Source: Clostridium amylolyticum (lineage in GTDB: Bacteria; Bacillota; Clostridia; Clostridiales; Clostridiaceae). From it: a stretch of 64,000 bases of DNA. Both the position numbers and the translations under genes were made by a program. Positions 23,636 to 32,497 of this stretch are shown here, one piece after another (position 1 is the first letter of the stretch; each line of letters opens with the position of its first letter). The notes under the pieces are model-generated. The model had not been told where the DNA came from. It saw nothing but the letters and a program-made list of their open reading frames with translations, and searched no databases. The stretch is from contig NZ_FQZO01000001.1 in NCBI RefSeq assembly GCF_900142075.1, forward strand, positions 744,001 to 808,000. The letters are read 5' to 3'.

Positions 23636-25342
23636 ATGAAAAATAAAATTATTATATCTGTGTTAAGTGTTATGATATTTACTATTATAGTAGTATCTGG
23701 CTTATTTATAGCTATAAACAATTACCAGAGCATGCAAAATGTTAAAAATAATCTTATTCTTAATAACGAAGTACTTTTAAAGTTTCTTGATGAACCTAAT
23801 GTGGATTATAAAACTGTGCTTTTTAATAAAGAGTTAGAGAAAATAGATATTAGAATTACTTATATATCTAAAGATGGGAATGTATTATTTGATTCTCAAA
23901 AAGACAGTGAGTCTTTAGAAAACCATAGTAGTAGGATAGAATTTATGGAAGCGCTTAAAAATGGTGAAGGCTCCAGTACTAGATATAGTGAGTCGTTAAA
24001 AAAAGAAATGATATATTATGCTACTAGATTGAGTAATGGAAACATTATAAGAAGTGCAGTTTCCATAGATACTATTAAATATAATAATAAAGGGTACGCT
24101 AAGTATTATTTTTTAGTTCTAGTAGTGGTAATAGCTTTATCTATATTATTAACGTCAAGGTTAACTGGAATTATTTTAACCCCTATTAATCAATTGCAAT
24201 TTATAACCTCTAGAATGGCTAGAGGAGAACTACATAGAAGGGTTACTGTAAATACTAATGACGAGATTGGACAGTTAGGTAGAACTTTTAATTATATGGC
24301 CGAGATGCTGCAACTTAAAATTAATGAATCTACGGATAAACAAAATAGGATTGAGGCCATACTTAAAAGCATGGACAGCGGTGTAGTTGCAGTAGATACT
24401 AAACACAGAATTATTATTATGAATCCTTATGCAAAAAAAATATTTGGTATTCAAGATGATATAATAGGTAAAAATCTTATGGATCATATAAGAGACTTTG
24501 AACTTGATAGCATTTTTGATAATAATGATAATAACTTTAAAGAAATAAAAATCTTATGGCCTCAAGAAAGGGATTTAAGGATAAAAACTGCAGATATATT
24601 AAATAATGGTTCTTTAATAGGAACTGTTGCAGTTATACAAGATATTACTGACATAAAAAAGCTTGAACATATGAGAACTCAATTTGTGGCCAATGTTTCA
24701 CATGAATTAAAAACCCCTTTAACTTCCATAAAAGGTTTTGCAGAGACCCTTAAATTTGTTAAAGATGAAGAAAAGAAACAAAAATTTCTTGATATTATTA
24801 ATGATGAAGCAGAAAGATTAACTCGATTAATCAATGATATATTAACTTTATCTAGCATTGAGCAAAATATTAATGTAGTGGAAGAAGAGTTTAGTGTAAA
24901 TGATGTAATAAATAATGTTATTTTAATGATGAGAAGCGCTGCTGAAACAAAAGATATTGAGTTGAAGGCAACTACTAATGATAAAGTGAATTTAGTTGGA
25001 GATTCTGATAAATTTAAGCAGATGATGATTAATCTTATAGAAAATGGTATAAAATACTCAGAAAAAGGAGCTCATGTAGATATTAACACCATTATTAAGG
25101 ATGATAATTTAATATTAGAAGTAGAAGATAGCGGATATGGAATACCGGAAAGCGATATTACAAGGATATTTGAAAGGTTCTACAGAGTGGACAAAGCCAG
25201 ATCTAGAGCCAATGGAGGAACGGGCTTAGGATTAGCTATAGTAAAGCATATAGTAATTGGTTTTAATGGAAGTATAAAGGTTGATAGTACTATAGGGGTT
25301 GGGAGCAAATTTACAATTACTTTACCAATTAGAGGACATTAG
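23636..25342 (+). CDS. phoR: Phosphate sensor histidine kinase PhoR
   Basis: Membrane sensor kinase of 568 residues. Two membrane segments (about 6-27 and 160-181) enclose an extracellular sensing domain. A HAMP domain follows (about 183-233, RLTGIILTPINQLQFITSRM), then a PAS domain (about 240-340). The HisKA motif FVANVSHELKTPLTSI places the phosphorylated His near 356. ATPase boxes are NLIENGIKYSEKG (N), DSGYGIPE (G1), IFERFYRVDKARSR (F) and GGTGLGLAIVKHI (G2). It starts 2 nt after phoP. A terminator overlaps the stop, so pstS has its own promoter. Confidence 0.95.
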   Translation: MKNKIIISVLSVMIFTIIVVSGLFIAINNYQSMQNVKNNLILNNEVLLKFLDEPNVDYKTVLFNKELEKIDIRITYISKDGNVLFDSQKDSESLENHSSRIEFMEALKNGEGSSTRYSESLKKEMIYYATRLSNGNIIRSAVSIDTIKYNNKGYAKYYFLVLVVVIALSILLTSRLTGIILTPINQLQFITSRMARGELHRRVTVNTNDEIGQLGRTFNYMAEMLQLKINESTDKQNRIEAILKSMDSGVVAVDTKHRIIIMNPYAKKIFGIQDDIIGKNLMDHIRDFELDSIFDNNDNNFKEIKILWPQERDLRIKTADILNNGSLIGTVAVIQDITDIKKLEHMRTQFVANVSHELKTPLTSIKGFAETLKFVKDEEKKQKFLDIINDEAERLTRLINDILTLSSIEQNINVVEEEFSVNDVINNVILMMRSAAETKDIELKATTNDKVNLVGDSDKFKQMMINLIENGIKYSEKGAHVDINTIIKDDNLILEVEDSGYGIPESDITRIFERFYRVDKARSRANGGTGLGLAIVKHIVIGFNGSIKVDSTIGVGSKFTITLPIRGH

Positions 25343-25357
25343 TCCTCTTTTTTTTTA
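25331..25357 (+). terminator. Terminator at the end of phoR
   Basis: The stem AGAGGAC / GTCCTCT has a 4-nt loop containing part of the stop codon and is followed by nine T. Confidence 0.92.
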
Positions 25358-25398
25358 TTTAAATATTGTAGTGCTACATAAATAAACCTTAAAGGATA

Positions 25399-25445
25399 AT
25401 ACTAATGTTAAGTAATCTTAACATTAGTATAATATTACATTAACT
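25399..25445 (+). promoter_or_regulatory. Candidate PhoP-binding region and promoter of pstS
   Basis: TTAACA at 25418-25423 and TTAACT at 25440-25445 lie exactly 22 bp apart, two helical turns, as for PhoP hexamers spaced by 11. TATAAT at 25428-25433 could be the -10. The left site is part of a perfect 14-bp inverted repeat (25399-25412 with 25417-25430, loop TAAT) that has no T-run, so it is more likely an operator than a terminator. Confidence 0.5.
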
Positions 25446-25514
25446 TAGAACTAGTATTATTAAATTGTAAGTTAGAACAAAATAAATTTTACATAAACAG
25501 TTGGAGGTAATTAT

Positions 25515-26411
25515 ATGTTAAAAACAGGAATGAAAGCAATGATTTTATCTTTAGCCACAGTGATAGTAGCATCTTCGCTAATAGGATGTACAAGTAATAC
25601 TAATGAAGCTAATAAAGGTAAAGAAACTAAAATAGAAGGATCACTTACTGCTTCAGGGTCTACAGCACTTCAGCCCTTAATAGAAAAAGCAGCAGAGAAT
25701 TTTAAAAAGAAATACCCTGATGCAAGTATAAGTGTGCAAGGTGGAGGTTCAGGAACAGGACTTACTCAAGTGTCTCAAGGATCAGTAGATATTGGTAATT
25801 CTGATGTATTTGCAGAGGAAAAGCTAAAACCAGAACAAGCAAAAGCATTAGTTGATCATAAGGTAGTCGCTCAAGGTTTTGCTGTAGTAACATCAAAAGA
25901 TACTGGAGTAAAAAGTTTAACCAAACAGCAGATACAGAATATTTTTTCAGGTAAAATAACTAATTGGAAAGATGTAGGTGGTAGTGATATAGCTATAAAT
26001 GTTATACACAGACCAGCATCTTCAGGTACAAGAGCAACCTTTATTAAGACTGTTTTAGATGGTAATAAAGATTTAGAAAATGATAAGATTGGAACTACTC
26101 AGGATTCCAATGGTGCTGTAAAAACTGCACTAATTAGCACTAAGGGTTCCATAAGCTATGTAGGATTATCTTATTTAAACTCTCAAGAAGCAAAAGATGC
26201 TTTAATAGGTTTGTCCATAGACGGTGTTGAGCCTATAAAAGATAATATAACAACTGGTAAATATGCTTTCTATTCTTGGGGACATATGTATACCAAAGGT
26301 GAGCCTAATGAGTTAGCTAAAGCATTTTTAGACTATGTTTCTAGCAGCGAAAATAAAAAATTAATAGAAGACTTAGGATATATTCCTGGCGCTGAAATGA
26401 AGGTTAAGTAA
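25515..26411 (+). CDS. pstS: Phosphate ABC transporter substrate-binding lipoprotein PstS
   Basis: Extracellular phosphate-binding protein of 298 residues, lipid-anchored at Cys25 (lipobox LIGC after a hydrophobic signal). It delivers phosphate to PstC-PstA-PstB. Phosphate-binding motifs are GSLTASGSTALQPL near residue 42, VQGGGSGTGLTQVSQG near 74, IFSGKITNWKDVGG near 143 and RPASSGTRATF near 168. GTTQDSNGAV and the C-terminal YTKGEPNELAKAFLDYV are also typical. TTGGAGG lies before the ATG. The upstream region has candidate PhoP sites, and a stem-loop follows before pstC. Confidence 0.98.
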   Translation: MLKTGMKAMILSLATVIVASSLIGCTSNTNEANKGKETKIEGSLTASGSTALQPLIEKAAENFKKKYPDASISVQGGGSGTGLTQVSQGSVDIGNSDVFAEEKLKPEQAKALVDHKVVAQGFAVVTSKDTGVKSLTKQQIQNIFSGKITNWKDVGGSDIAINVIHRPASSGTRATFIKTVLDGNKDLENDKIGTTQDSNGAVKTALISTKGSISYVGLSYLNSQEAKDALIGLSIDGVEPIKDNITTGKYAFYSWGHMYTKGEPNELAKAFLDYVSSSENKKLIEDLGYIPGAEMKVK

Positions 26412-26427
26412 TCTCAAGAACAGTTAA

Positions 26428-26454
26428 TAAGACTGGCTATAAAAGCCAGTCTTA
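26428..26454 (+). terminator. Stem-loop between pstS and pstC
   Basis: A perfect 11-bp stem (26428-26438 with 26444-26454) has a 5-nt loop and no T-run. Such stems often protect the upstream message or cause partial termination, giving more PstS than PstCAB. Confidence 0.55.
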
Positions 26455-26550
26455 AACTTGTGATATCCAGTAATAATAAGCTTTAGGGCTGAAGAAGAAG
26501 TTTCATTTAGGAGTAGATATTTGCTCAATTTATTATATGAGGTAGATAAT

Positions 26551-27438
26551 ATGGAAAAAAATAATTTTATAAGAAAACTTAAGACTGAATACCTTGGGAA
26601 AACCTATGCTTATTTATGTGGTATTTTAATAGTAATTCTTACTTTATCAATAATATTTTTTATTGCACAAAAGGGACTGCAGACATTCTTAGTAGATAAA
26701 TACTCTCTAAAAGACTTTTTGTTTAGTACAAATTGGAAACCAGATTCGGAAACTCCTTCATTTGGAGCAGGAATTTTTATAATAGGATCTACCTTGGTTT
26801 CTTTAGGAGCAGTACTATTAAGTGCACCTGTGGCCATAGCACTGGCAATTTTTATGAACTTGATATCAATAAAATTAGGTAATAGACTTCTTCAACCTGC
26901 TTTAGAAGTATTTGTAGGAATACCTTCTGTAGTTTATGGCTGGATAGGGGTATCAGTTTTAGTTCCTTTTATAAGAAGTCACTTTGGCGGTATTGGTTTC
27001 AGTTTACTGGCAGCCATAATAGTCTTAAGCATTATGATACTACCTACCACAGCCAGCATAGCTTCAGATGCTATTAAGACCATTCCAAAGGATTATATTG
27101 AAGCATCTTATGGACTAGGGGCTACTAGGTGGCAAACTATTTATAAGGTAATTGTACCTGCATCTAAAAGTGGCATTTTAACGGGCATAGTTTTAGGATT
27201 AGCTAGAGCCTTTGGTGAAGCATTAGCAGTACAGATGGTTATAGGTAATACTATAAAGCTTCCAGGCAGTATAATTAATCCTACAATAACTTTAACTGGC
27301 GTTATAACCATGGATATGGCTAATACTGCATCAGGGAGCATATGGAACAATGCACTTTGGTCATTATCTTTTATTCTTCTTATAATATCTTTCTTATTTA
27401 TAGTTCTAATTAGAAAGATTGGAAATAGAGGTGAATAA
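26551..27438 (+). CDS. pstC: Phosphate ABC transporter permease PstC
   Basis: Integral membrane subunit of the Pst phosphate importer, 295 residues with six predicted membrane segments. The first hydrophobic span is about residues 20-45 (CGILIVILTLSIIFFIAQKG). The ABC permease coupling motif is EASYGLGATRWQTIYKVIVP (EAA loop) near residue 180, with GLARAFGEALAVQMVIGN after it. ATG 26551 is chosen because GAGGT lies 7-8 nt upstream; the in-frame TTG at 26521 has no such site. pstA starts 1 nt after the stop. Confidence 0.97.
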   Translation: MEKNNFIRKLKTEYLGKTYAYLCGILIVILTLSIIFFIAQKGLQTFLVDKYSLKDFLFSTNWKPDSETPSFGAGIFIIGSTLVSLGAVLLSAPVAIALAIFMNLISIKLGNRLLQPALEVFVGIPSVVYGWIGVSVLVPFIRSHFGGIGFSLLAAIIVLSIMILPTTASIASDAIKTIPKDYIEASYGLGATRWQTIYKVIVPASKSGILTGIVLGLARAFGEALAVQMVIGNTIKLPGSIINPTITLTGVITMDMANTASGSIWNNALWSLSFILLIISFLFIVLIRKIGNRGE

Positions 27439-27439
27439 G

Positions 27440-28324
27440 ATGAAAGCAAAGACTGTAGATAAAATTGCTACTATAATATTATATATGATTTCTTTCTTTG
27501 TAATTCTACTTTTAGCTGCTTTTGTAGGCTATATAATCTATAAAGGAAAAGATTCATTAAACTTTAAATTCCTTTTTGGGAACCCTAAGATAGATGAACC
27601 TGGTGGTGGAATAGGACCCCAATTATTTAATTCCTTTTATATGCTTATAATATCCCTTCTTATAACTATACCTTTGGGATTAGGCGCTGGTATTTATCTT
27701 TCAGAATATGCAAAGGAAGGTAAAATTTTAAACTTTATTAGATTATGCATAGAAACTATGGCATCACTGCCATCCATAGTGGTAGGATTATTTGGATTAT
27801 TAGTATTTGTTACCATGACGGGATGGGGATATACTTTAATTTCTGGAGCCTTAGCTATTACTGTTTTAAATTTACCCTCTATGACTAGAGTTAGTGAAAA
27901 TGCTATAAAAGCAGCAGGGGCAAAGGTGAAAGAAGCCAGCTTAGGTTTGGGAGCTACACAGTGGCAAACTATAAAAAATGTTATACTGCCATCAGCAATG
28001 CCACAAATATTAACTGGGGTGATACTTTCAGCAGGGAGAATATTTGGTGAAGCAGCTGCCTTATTATATACCGCAGGTATGTCAGCACCAGTACTTAGAT
28101 ATACAAGATTTAGTTTAATAAGTAAAGCTTCACCCTATAGTCTGTTTAGGCCGGCAGAAACCTTAGCAGTTCACATTTGGAAGTTAAACTCTGAAGGTAT
28201 TGTACCTGATGCGGGAAAGATAGCTAATGGTTCTTCAGCGGTATTAATCATCATGGTTTTATTATTTAATGTTATTGCTAGGATAATTGGAAATAAAATA
28301 TATAAATCCTATAGTGGAAAATAG
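27440..28324 (+). CDS. pstA: Phosphate ABC transporter permease PstA
   Basis: Second membrane subunit of the phosphate importer, 294 residues with six membrane segments. The family segment FLFGNPKIDEPGGGIGPQLF lies near residue 39. LPSIVVGLFGLLVF marks the middle. The coupling loop EASLGLGATQWQTIKNVILP lies near 166, followed by LSAGRIFGEAAALLYTAG. ATG 27440 follows AGAGGTG with 6-7 nt spacing; an upstream in-frame TTG at 27419 lies inside pstC and is unlikely. It is 12 nt before pstB. Confidence 0.97.
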   Translation: MKAKTVDKIATIILYMISFFVILLLAAFVGYIIYKGKDSLNFKFLFGNPKIDEPGGGIGPQLFNSFYMLIISLLITIPLGLGAGIYLSEYAKEGKILNFIRLCIETMASLPSIVVGLFGLLVFVTMTGWGYTLISGALAITVLNLPSMTRVSENAIKAAGAKVKEASLGLGATQWQTIKNVILPSAMPQILTGVILSAGRIFGEAAALLYTAGMSAPVLRYTRFSLISKASPYSLFRPAETLAVHIWKLNSEGIVPDAGKIANGSSAVLIIMVLLFNVIARIIGNKIYKSYSGK

Positions 28325-28336
28325 GGGGATAAAGAT

Positions 28337-29086
28337 ATGGGCATAATTAAAACAGAGAATCTTAATTTATATTATGGTAATCATCAAGCATTAAAAACAA
28401 TAAATATGGATATAGACAAAAATACTGTTACAGCTTTAATTGGACCTTCAGGTTGTGGTAAGTCCACATTTTTAAGGACTATTAATAGAATGAATGATTT
28501 AATAGATTCTGTAAAAATAGAAGGCAGGGTATTATTCGAAGAAAAAAATATCTATGAAGAATATGACGTGATTAATTTAAGAAAAAGAATAGGTATGGTT
28601 TTTCAAAAACCTAATCCTTTCCCTATGTCCATATATGAAAATATAGCTTATGGACCTAAGATACATGGGATAAAAAGTAAAGCCAAACTAGATGAAATAG
28701 TAGAGAAAAGTTTAAAAGGAGCAGTTTTATGGAATGAAGTTAAAGATAGGCTGAAAAAAAGTGCCCTTGGACTATCTGGTGGACAGCAGCAAAGATTATG
28801 TATTGCTAGAACCTTGGCGGTAGAACCGGAAGTTTTACTTATGGATGAGCCCACGTCAGCCTTAGATCCTATTTCGACAACTAAAATTGAAGAACTCATG
28901 GATGAACTTAAGAAAAAGTATACAGTTATTATCGTTACTCATAATATGCAGCAGGCTGGAAGAATTTCAGATAATACAGCTTTTTTCTTAAATGGAGAAG
29001 TGATAGAATATGGTAAAACAGAAGATATTTTTTATAAACCAAGAGATAAAAGAACAGAGGATTATATAACTGGTAGATTTGGATAA
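28337..29086 (+). CDS. pstB: Phosphate ABC transporter ATP-binding protein PstB
   Basis: ATPase that powers phosphate import, 249 residues, the normal length. The PstB-specific start IKTENLNLYYGNHQALKTI is followed by Walker A GPSGCGKSTFLR near residue 36. The Q-loop region GMVFQKPNPFPMSIYENIAY lies near 88, the ABC signature LGLSGGQQQRLCIAR near 143, Walker B VLLMDEPTSALDP near 167 and the H-loop VTHNMQQAGR near 196. GGGGG lies before the ATG. phoU follows. Confidence 0.98.
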   Translation: MGIIKTENLNLYYGNHQALKTINMDIDKNTVTALIGPSGCGKSTFLRTINRMNDLIDSVKIEGRVLFEEKNIYEEYDVINLRKRIGMVFQKPNPFPMSIYENIAYGPKIHGIKSKAKLDEIVEKSLKGAVLWNEVKDRLKKSALGLSGGQQQRLCIARTLAVEPEVLLMDEPTSALDPISTTKIEELMDELKKKYTVIIVTHNMQQAGRISDNTAFFLNGEVIEYGKTEDIFYKPRDKRTEDYITGRFG

Positions 29087-29106
29087 TTATATGAGAGGTG
29101 ATAAAT

Positions 29107-29763
29107 ATGACAAGAAGTTCTTTTGACTTAGGACTTAATCAAATGCATAATGATCTTTTAAAAATGGGAAGTATAGTAGAAAAACAAATCCATTCTTCTA
29201 TTGAAGCATTAAAAAACCAAGATGTAGATTTAGCAAATAAAGTAATAGATAATGATGACTTAGTAGATAATCTGCAAAAGGACATAGAAGATAAAGCTAT
29301 AAAGCTCATAGCTATGCAACAGCCCTTAGCTACAGATTTAAGAACTATATTTACCACTACAAAAATAGTTACTGACTTAGAGAGAATGGCAGATCATGCT
29401 GTGGATATTAGCAAAATCGTAATAAGACTTAAAAATCAGCAATATATAAAAGAACTAGTAGATATACCTAAAATGGCTGAAATAGTTCAAAGGATGATAA
29501 AATTATCCATAGATGCTTATATTAATAGAGATGCGGAAAAGGCCTATGAAATATGTAAGATTGATGATGATGTGGATGCATTATACAAAAAAGTATTTAA
29601 CGAATTATTAGGCTTTATGACAAAGGATAAGAACACCATAAATCAATCAGCACAATTCTTATTTGTATGCAAATTTTTAGAGAGAATTGCCGATCATGTG
29701 ACTAATATATGTGAATGGACAATTTATCTGGTAACAGGAAAGCAAGTGGATTTAAATGAATAA
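29107..29763 (+). CDS. phoU: Phosphate signalling protein PhoU
   Basis: Cytoplasmic three-helix-bundle protein of 218 residues that links the Pst transporter to PhoR and damps phosphate signalling. Two PhoU repeats are visible. The metal-binding motif DLERMADHAVDI of the first lies near residue 91 and the matching CKFLERIADHVTNICEW of the second near 190. ATG 29107 is preferred (GAGGTG 6-7 nt upstream); the in-frame GTG at 29098 overlaps that ribosome-binding site. It is the last gene of the pst operon and is followed by a terminator. Confidence 0.97.
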   Translation: MTRSSFDLGLNQMHNDLLKMGSIVEKQIHSSIEALKNQDVDLANKVIDNDDLVDNLQKDIEDKAIKLIAMQQPLATDLRTIFTTTKIVTDLERMADHAVDISKIVIRLKNQQYIKELVDIPKMAEIVQRMIKLSIDAYINRDAEKAYEICKIDDDVDALYKKVFNELLGFMTKDKNTINQSAQFLFVCKFLERIADHVTNICEWTIYLVTGKQVDLNE

Positions 29764-29767
29764 AATT

Positions 29768-29795
29768 ATTGCCTCATGTATTGAGGCTTTTTTTA
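29768..29795 (+). terminator. Terminator of the pst-phoU operon
   Basis: The stem GCCTCA / TGAGGC has a 5-nt loop and is followed by seven T. Confidence 0.9.
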
Positions 29796-29863
29796 TTTAT
29801 TGACTATGCTATACAATTAATGTAATATAACTTATTGATAAATGTAAAAATAGGGGTGGAATA

Positions 29864-31177
29864 ATGAAAAACATAATTTCAGTGGTAAATCCCGAAAGTA
29901 TAGCTATGGAGCTAGGAGTAGAAAAAGGGGATAAACTTATTTCTATAAATGGTAATGAAGTTAAAGATATAATTGACTATAAATTTTTAATGGCGGAGGA
30001 TTATTTAGAAATAGAAATCCAAAAGCCTGATGGAGAGATTTGGGAACTAGAAATAGAAAAGGATTATGATGAAGAGTTTGGTGTAGAATTTGAAAGTGCA
30101 ATTATGGATAATGCTCTAAGCTGCTCTAATAAGTGTATTTTTTGTTTTATTGATCAATTACCTAAAGGTATGAGAAAATCATTATACTTTAAAGATGATG
30201 ATTCTAGGCTTTCGTTTTTACAAGGAAATTTTGTCACTTTAACTAATATGAGTGAAGATGATATCGATAGAATAATAAAATATCGAATTAGTCCAATTAA
30301 TGTATCTGTTCATACCACCAATACTGAGCTTAGGAAAAAAATGCTTAATAATAGGTTTGCAGGAAACATAAATGACAGATTAAAACGCTTGGCTGATGCT
30401 GGTATTAAGATGAATGCTCAAATTGTAACAGTACCAGGAGTAAATAATGGAGATGAATTAATAAAAACCGTAGAAGATCTTTATAAATTATATCCTAATG
30501 TGGAAAATGTTGCGGCAGTGCCAGTGGGTATAACTAAGTACAGGGAAGGTTTAGCAGAGTTAAAGGGCTTTAATAAAGAAAGTGCAAAGGAAGAAATATA
30601 TAGAATCAAGCCTATACAGCAAAAATTTATTAATGAAATAGGAAAGCCTTTTATAAGATTGTCTGATGAGTTTTATATGTTAGCTCAAGAAGAGATACCC
30701 AATAGCGAGTTCTATGGAGAGTTTGATCAATTAGAAGATGGTGTGGGTATGGTAAGAATCTTAAGAGAAAATATTAATAATAATATTAATGAAGTAAATA
30801 TTAATAAAACAGGTGAAATTTCTTTTATAACCGGTACATCAGCCTATGATGAGCTTAACAGTGTGGCTGAGATGATTATGCAAAAGAATAATAAAATAAA
30901 AATCAATGTAATAAAGGTAATTAATGATTTCTTTGGTGATACTATTACTGTAGCAGGCTTATTAACTGGAAAAGATATTATAAATTCATTGAAATTAAAT
31001 AATATTCAAGGTAATATTATTATACCTAGAAATATGTTAAGAGCTGGTGATACAATATTTTTAGATGATATAACCCTAGAAGATATTGAAACAGCTACTA
31101 ATTGTAAAACAATAATAGTTGAATATACTGGAGAGGATTTAATTCTCAAGATAAATGAAGCTTTGAAGGAGGCGTAA
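29864..31177 (+). CDS. Radical SAM protein with PDZ and DUF512 domains
   Basis: A 437-residue protein of the PDZ-radical SAM-DUF512 family, common in Clostridia directly upstream of der. The N-terminal PDZ-like domain (about 1-70) shows VNPESIAMELGVEKGDKLIS. The radical SAM cluster is CSNKCIFCF near residues 87-95, followed by FIDQLPKGMRKSLYFKDDD. The DUF512 domain is C-terminal (about 270-430). The substrate is unknown; the location next to the ribosome-assembly GTPase Der suggests, but does not show, a role in translation. It is 2 nt before der. Confidence 0.92.
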   Translation: MKNIISVVNPESIAMELGVEKGDKLISINGNEVKDIIDYKFLMAEDYLEIEIQKPDGEIWELEIEKDYDEEFGVEFESAIMDNALSCSNKCIFCFIDQLPKGMRKSLYFKDDDSRLSFLQGNFVTLTNMSEDDIDRIIKYRISPINVSVHTTNTELRKKMLNNRFAGNINDRLKRLADAGIKMNAQIVTVPGVNNGDELIKTVEDLYKLYPNVENVAAVPVGITKYREGLAELKGFNKESAKEEIYRIKPIQQKFINEIGKPFIRLSDEFYMLAQEEIPNSEFYGEFDQLEDGVGMVRILRENINNNINEVNINKTGEISFITGTSAYDELNSVAEMIMQKNNKIKINVIKVINDFFGDTITVAGLLTGKDIINSLKLNNIQGNIIIPRNMLRAGDTIFLDDITLEDIETATNCKTIIVEYTGEDLILKINEALKEA

Positions 31178-31179
31178 TA

Positions 31180-32496
31180 ATGGGAAAACCCATAGTAGCT
31201 ATAGTAGGAAGACCAAATGTAGGAAAATCAACACTATTTAATAAACTTGCAGGTAAGAGAATTTCAATTGTTCAAGATAGGCCAGGAGTAACAAGGGATA
31301 GGGTATATGCAGAAGCAGAGTGGTTAAAGTACAACTTTACAATAATAGATACTGGAGGTATAGAGCCTAATAGTGAAGATATAATATTATCACAAATGAG
31401 AAGACAGGCCAAAGTTGCTATTGAAACTGCAGACGTTATTGTTTTTATTGTAGATGGTAAAGAAGGTATAACTCCTGCGGATTATGAAGTCTCTCAAATG
31501 CTTAGAAAAAGCAATAAAAAAGTTATTTTAGTAGTAAATAAAATAGATAATTTAAAAGACGAAAATAATGCCTATGAATTTTATAATTTAGGTATTGGGG
31601 ATCCAATAACCATTTCTGCATCTCAAGGCCTAGGTTTAGGTGATATGCTAGATAAAGTTGTGGAAAACTTTAAAGATTATGATAATAATGAAGAAGAAGA
31701 TGAATACATAAGAATTGCTGTAGTAGGTAAGCCTAATGTAGGTAAATCTTCCTTAATAAATAAATTATTAGGTGAAGAAAGAGTAATAGTCAGTGATATA
31801 CCTGGTACCACAAGGGATGCTGTAGATAGCTATTTAGAAAATGAATTGGGCAAGTTTGTTTTAATTGATACAGCAGGTTTAAGAAGAAAAAGTAAGGTTA
31901 AAGAGGAAATAGAGCGATATAGCGTGGTTCGTACTTTAACAGCAGTAGATAGAGCTGATGTGTGTATTTTAGTTATAGATGCTGAAGAAGGTGTAACCGA
32001 TCAAGATGAGAAAATAATAGGATATGCTCATGAACAAAATAAAGCTATTATGATAATAGTTAACAAGTGGGATTTAATTGAAAAAGATGATAAAACTATG
32101 GATAAATATAAAAAGGATTTATCTTATAACTTATCCTTTATAAGTTATGCTCCATTCCTATTTATATCTGCTCTAACTGGACAGAGAACACACAAAGTGC
32201 TTAATTTTGCTAAAATGTGCTACAACAATTATTCTAAGAGAATATCCACTGGTATTTTAAACGAAGTCATAAATAGAGCAGTGTTAATGAAGGAGCCACC
32301 TGTGGTAGGATTAAAAAGATTAAAGATATATTATGCCACTCAGGTAGGATCAAAACCACCAACTTTCATATTTTTCATAAATGATAAAAATGCTCTTCAC
32401 TTCTCCTATGAAAGATATCTTGAAAATCAAATTAGAGATAGTTTTGATTTTAAAGGTACTGGTATTAAGATAGAATATAGGGAAAGGAAAGAGTAA
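31180..32496 (+). CDS. der: Ribosome biogenesis GTPase Der (EngA)
   Basis: Double GTPase of 438 residues needed for 50S subunit assembly. The first G domain has GRPNVGKSTLFNKL near residue 9, DTGG near 56 and NKID near 117. The second has GKPNVGKSSLINKLLG near 183, DTAGLRRKSKV near 230 and NKWD near 295. The C-terminal KH-like domain shows LKRLKIYYATQVGSKPPTF and HFSYERYLENQIR. GAAGGAGG precedes the ATG. It sits between the DUF512 gene and gpsA; the plsY gene often found here is absent. Confidence 0.98.
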   Translation: MGKPIVAIVGRPNVGKSTLFNKLAGKRISIVQDRPGVTRDRVYAEAEWLKYNFTIIDTGGIEPNSEDIILSQMRRQAKVAIETADVIVFIVDGKEGITPADYEVSQMLRKSNKKVILVVNKIDNLKDENNAYEFYNLGIGDPITISASQGLGLGDMLDKVVENFKDYDNNEEEDEYIRIAVVGKPNVGKSSLINKLLGEERVIVSDIPGTTRDAVDSYLENELGKFVLIDTAGLRRKSKVKEEIERYSVVRTLTAVDRADVCILVIDAEEGVTDQDEKIIGYAHEQNKAIMIIVNKWDLIEKDDKTMDKYKKDLSYNLSFISYAPFLFISALTGQRTHKVLNFAKMCYNNYSKRISTGILNEVINRAVLMKEPPVVGLKRLKIYYATQVGSKPPTFIFFINDKNALHFSYERYLENQIRDSFDFKGTGIKIEYRERKE

Positions 32497-32497
32497 A

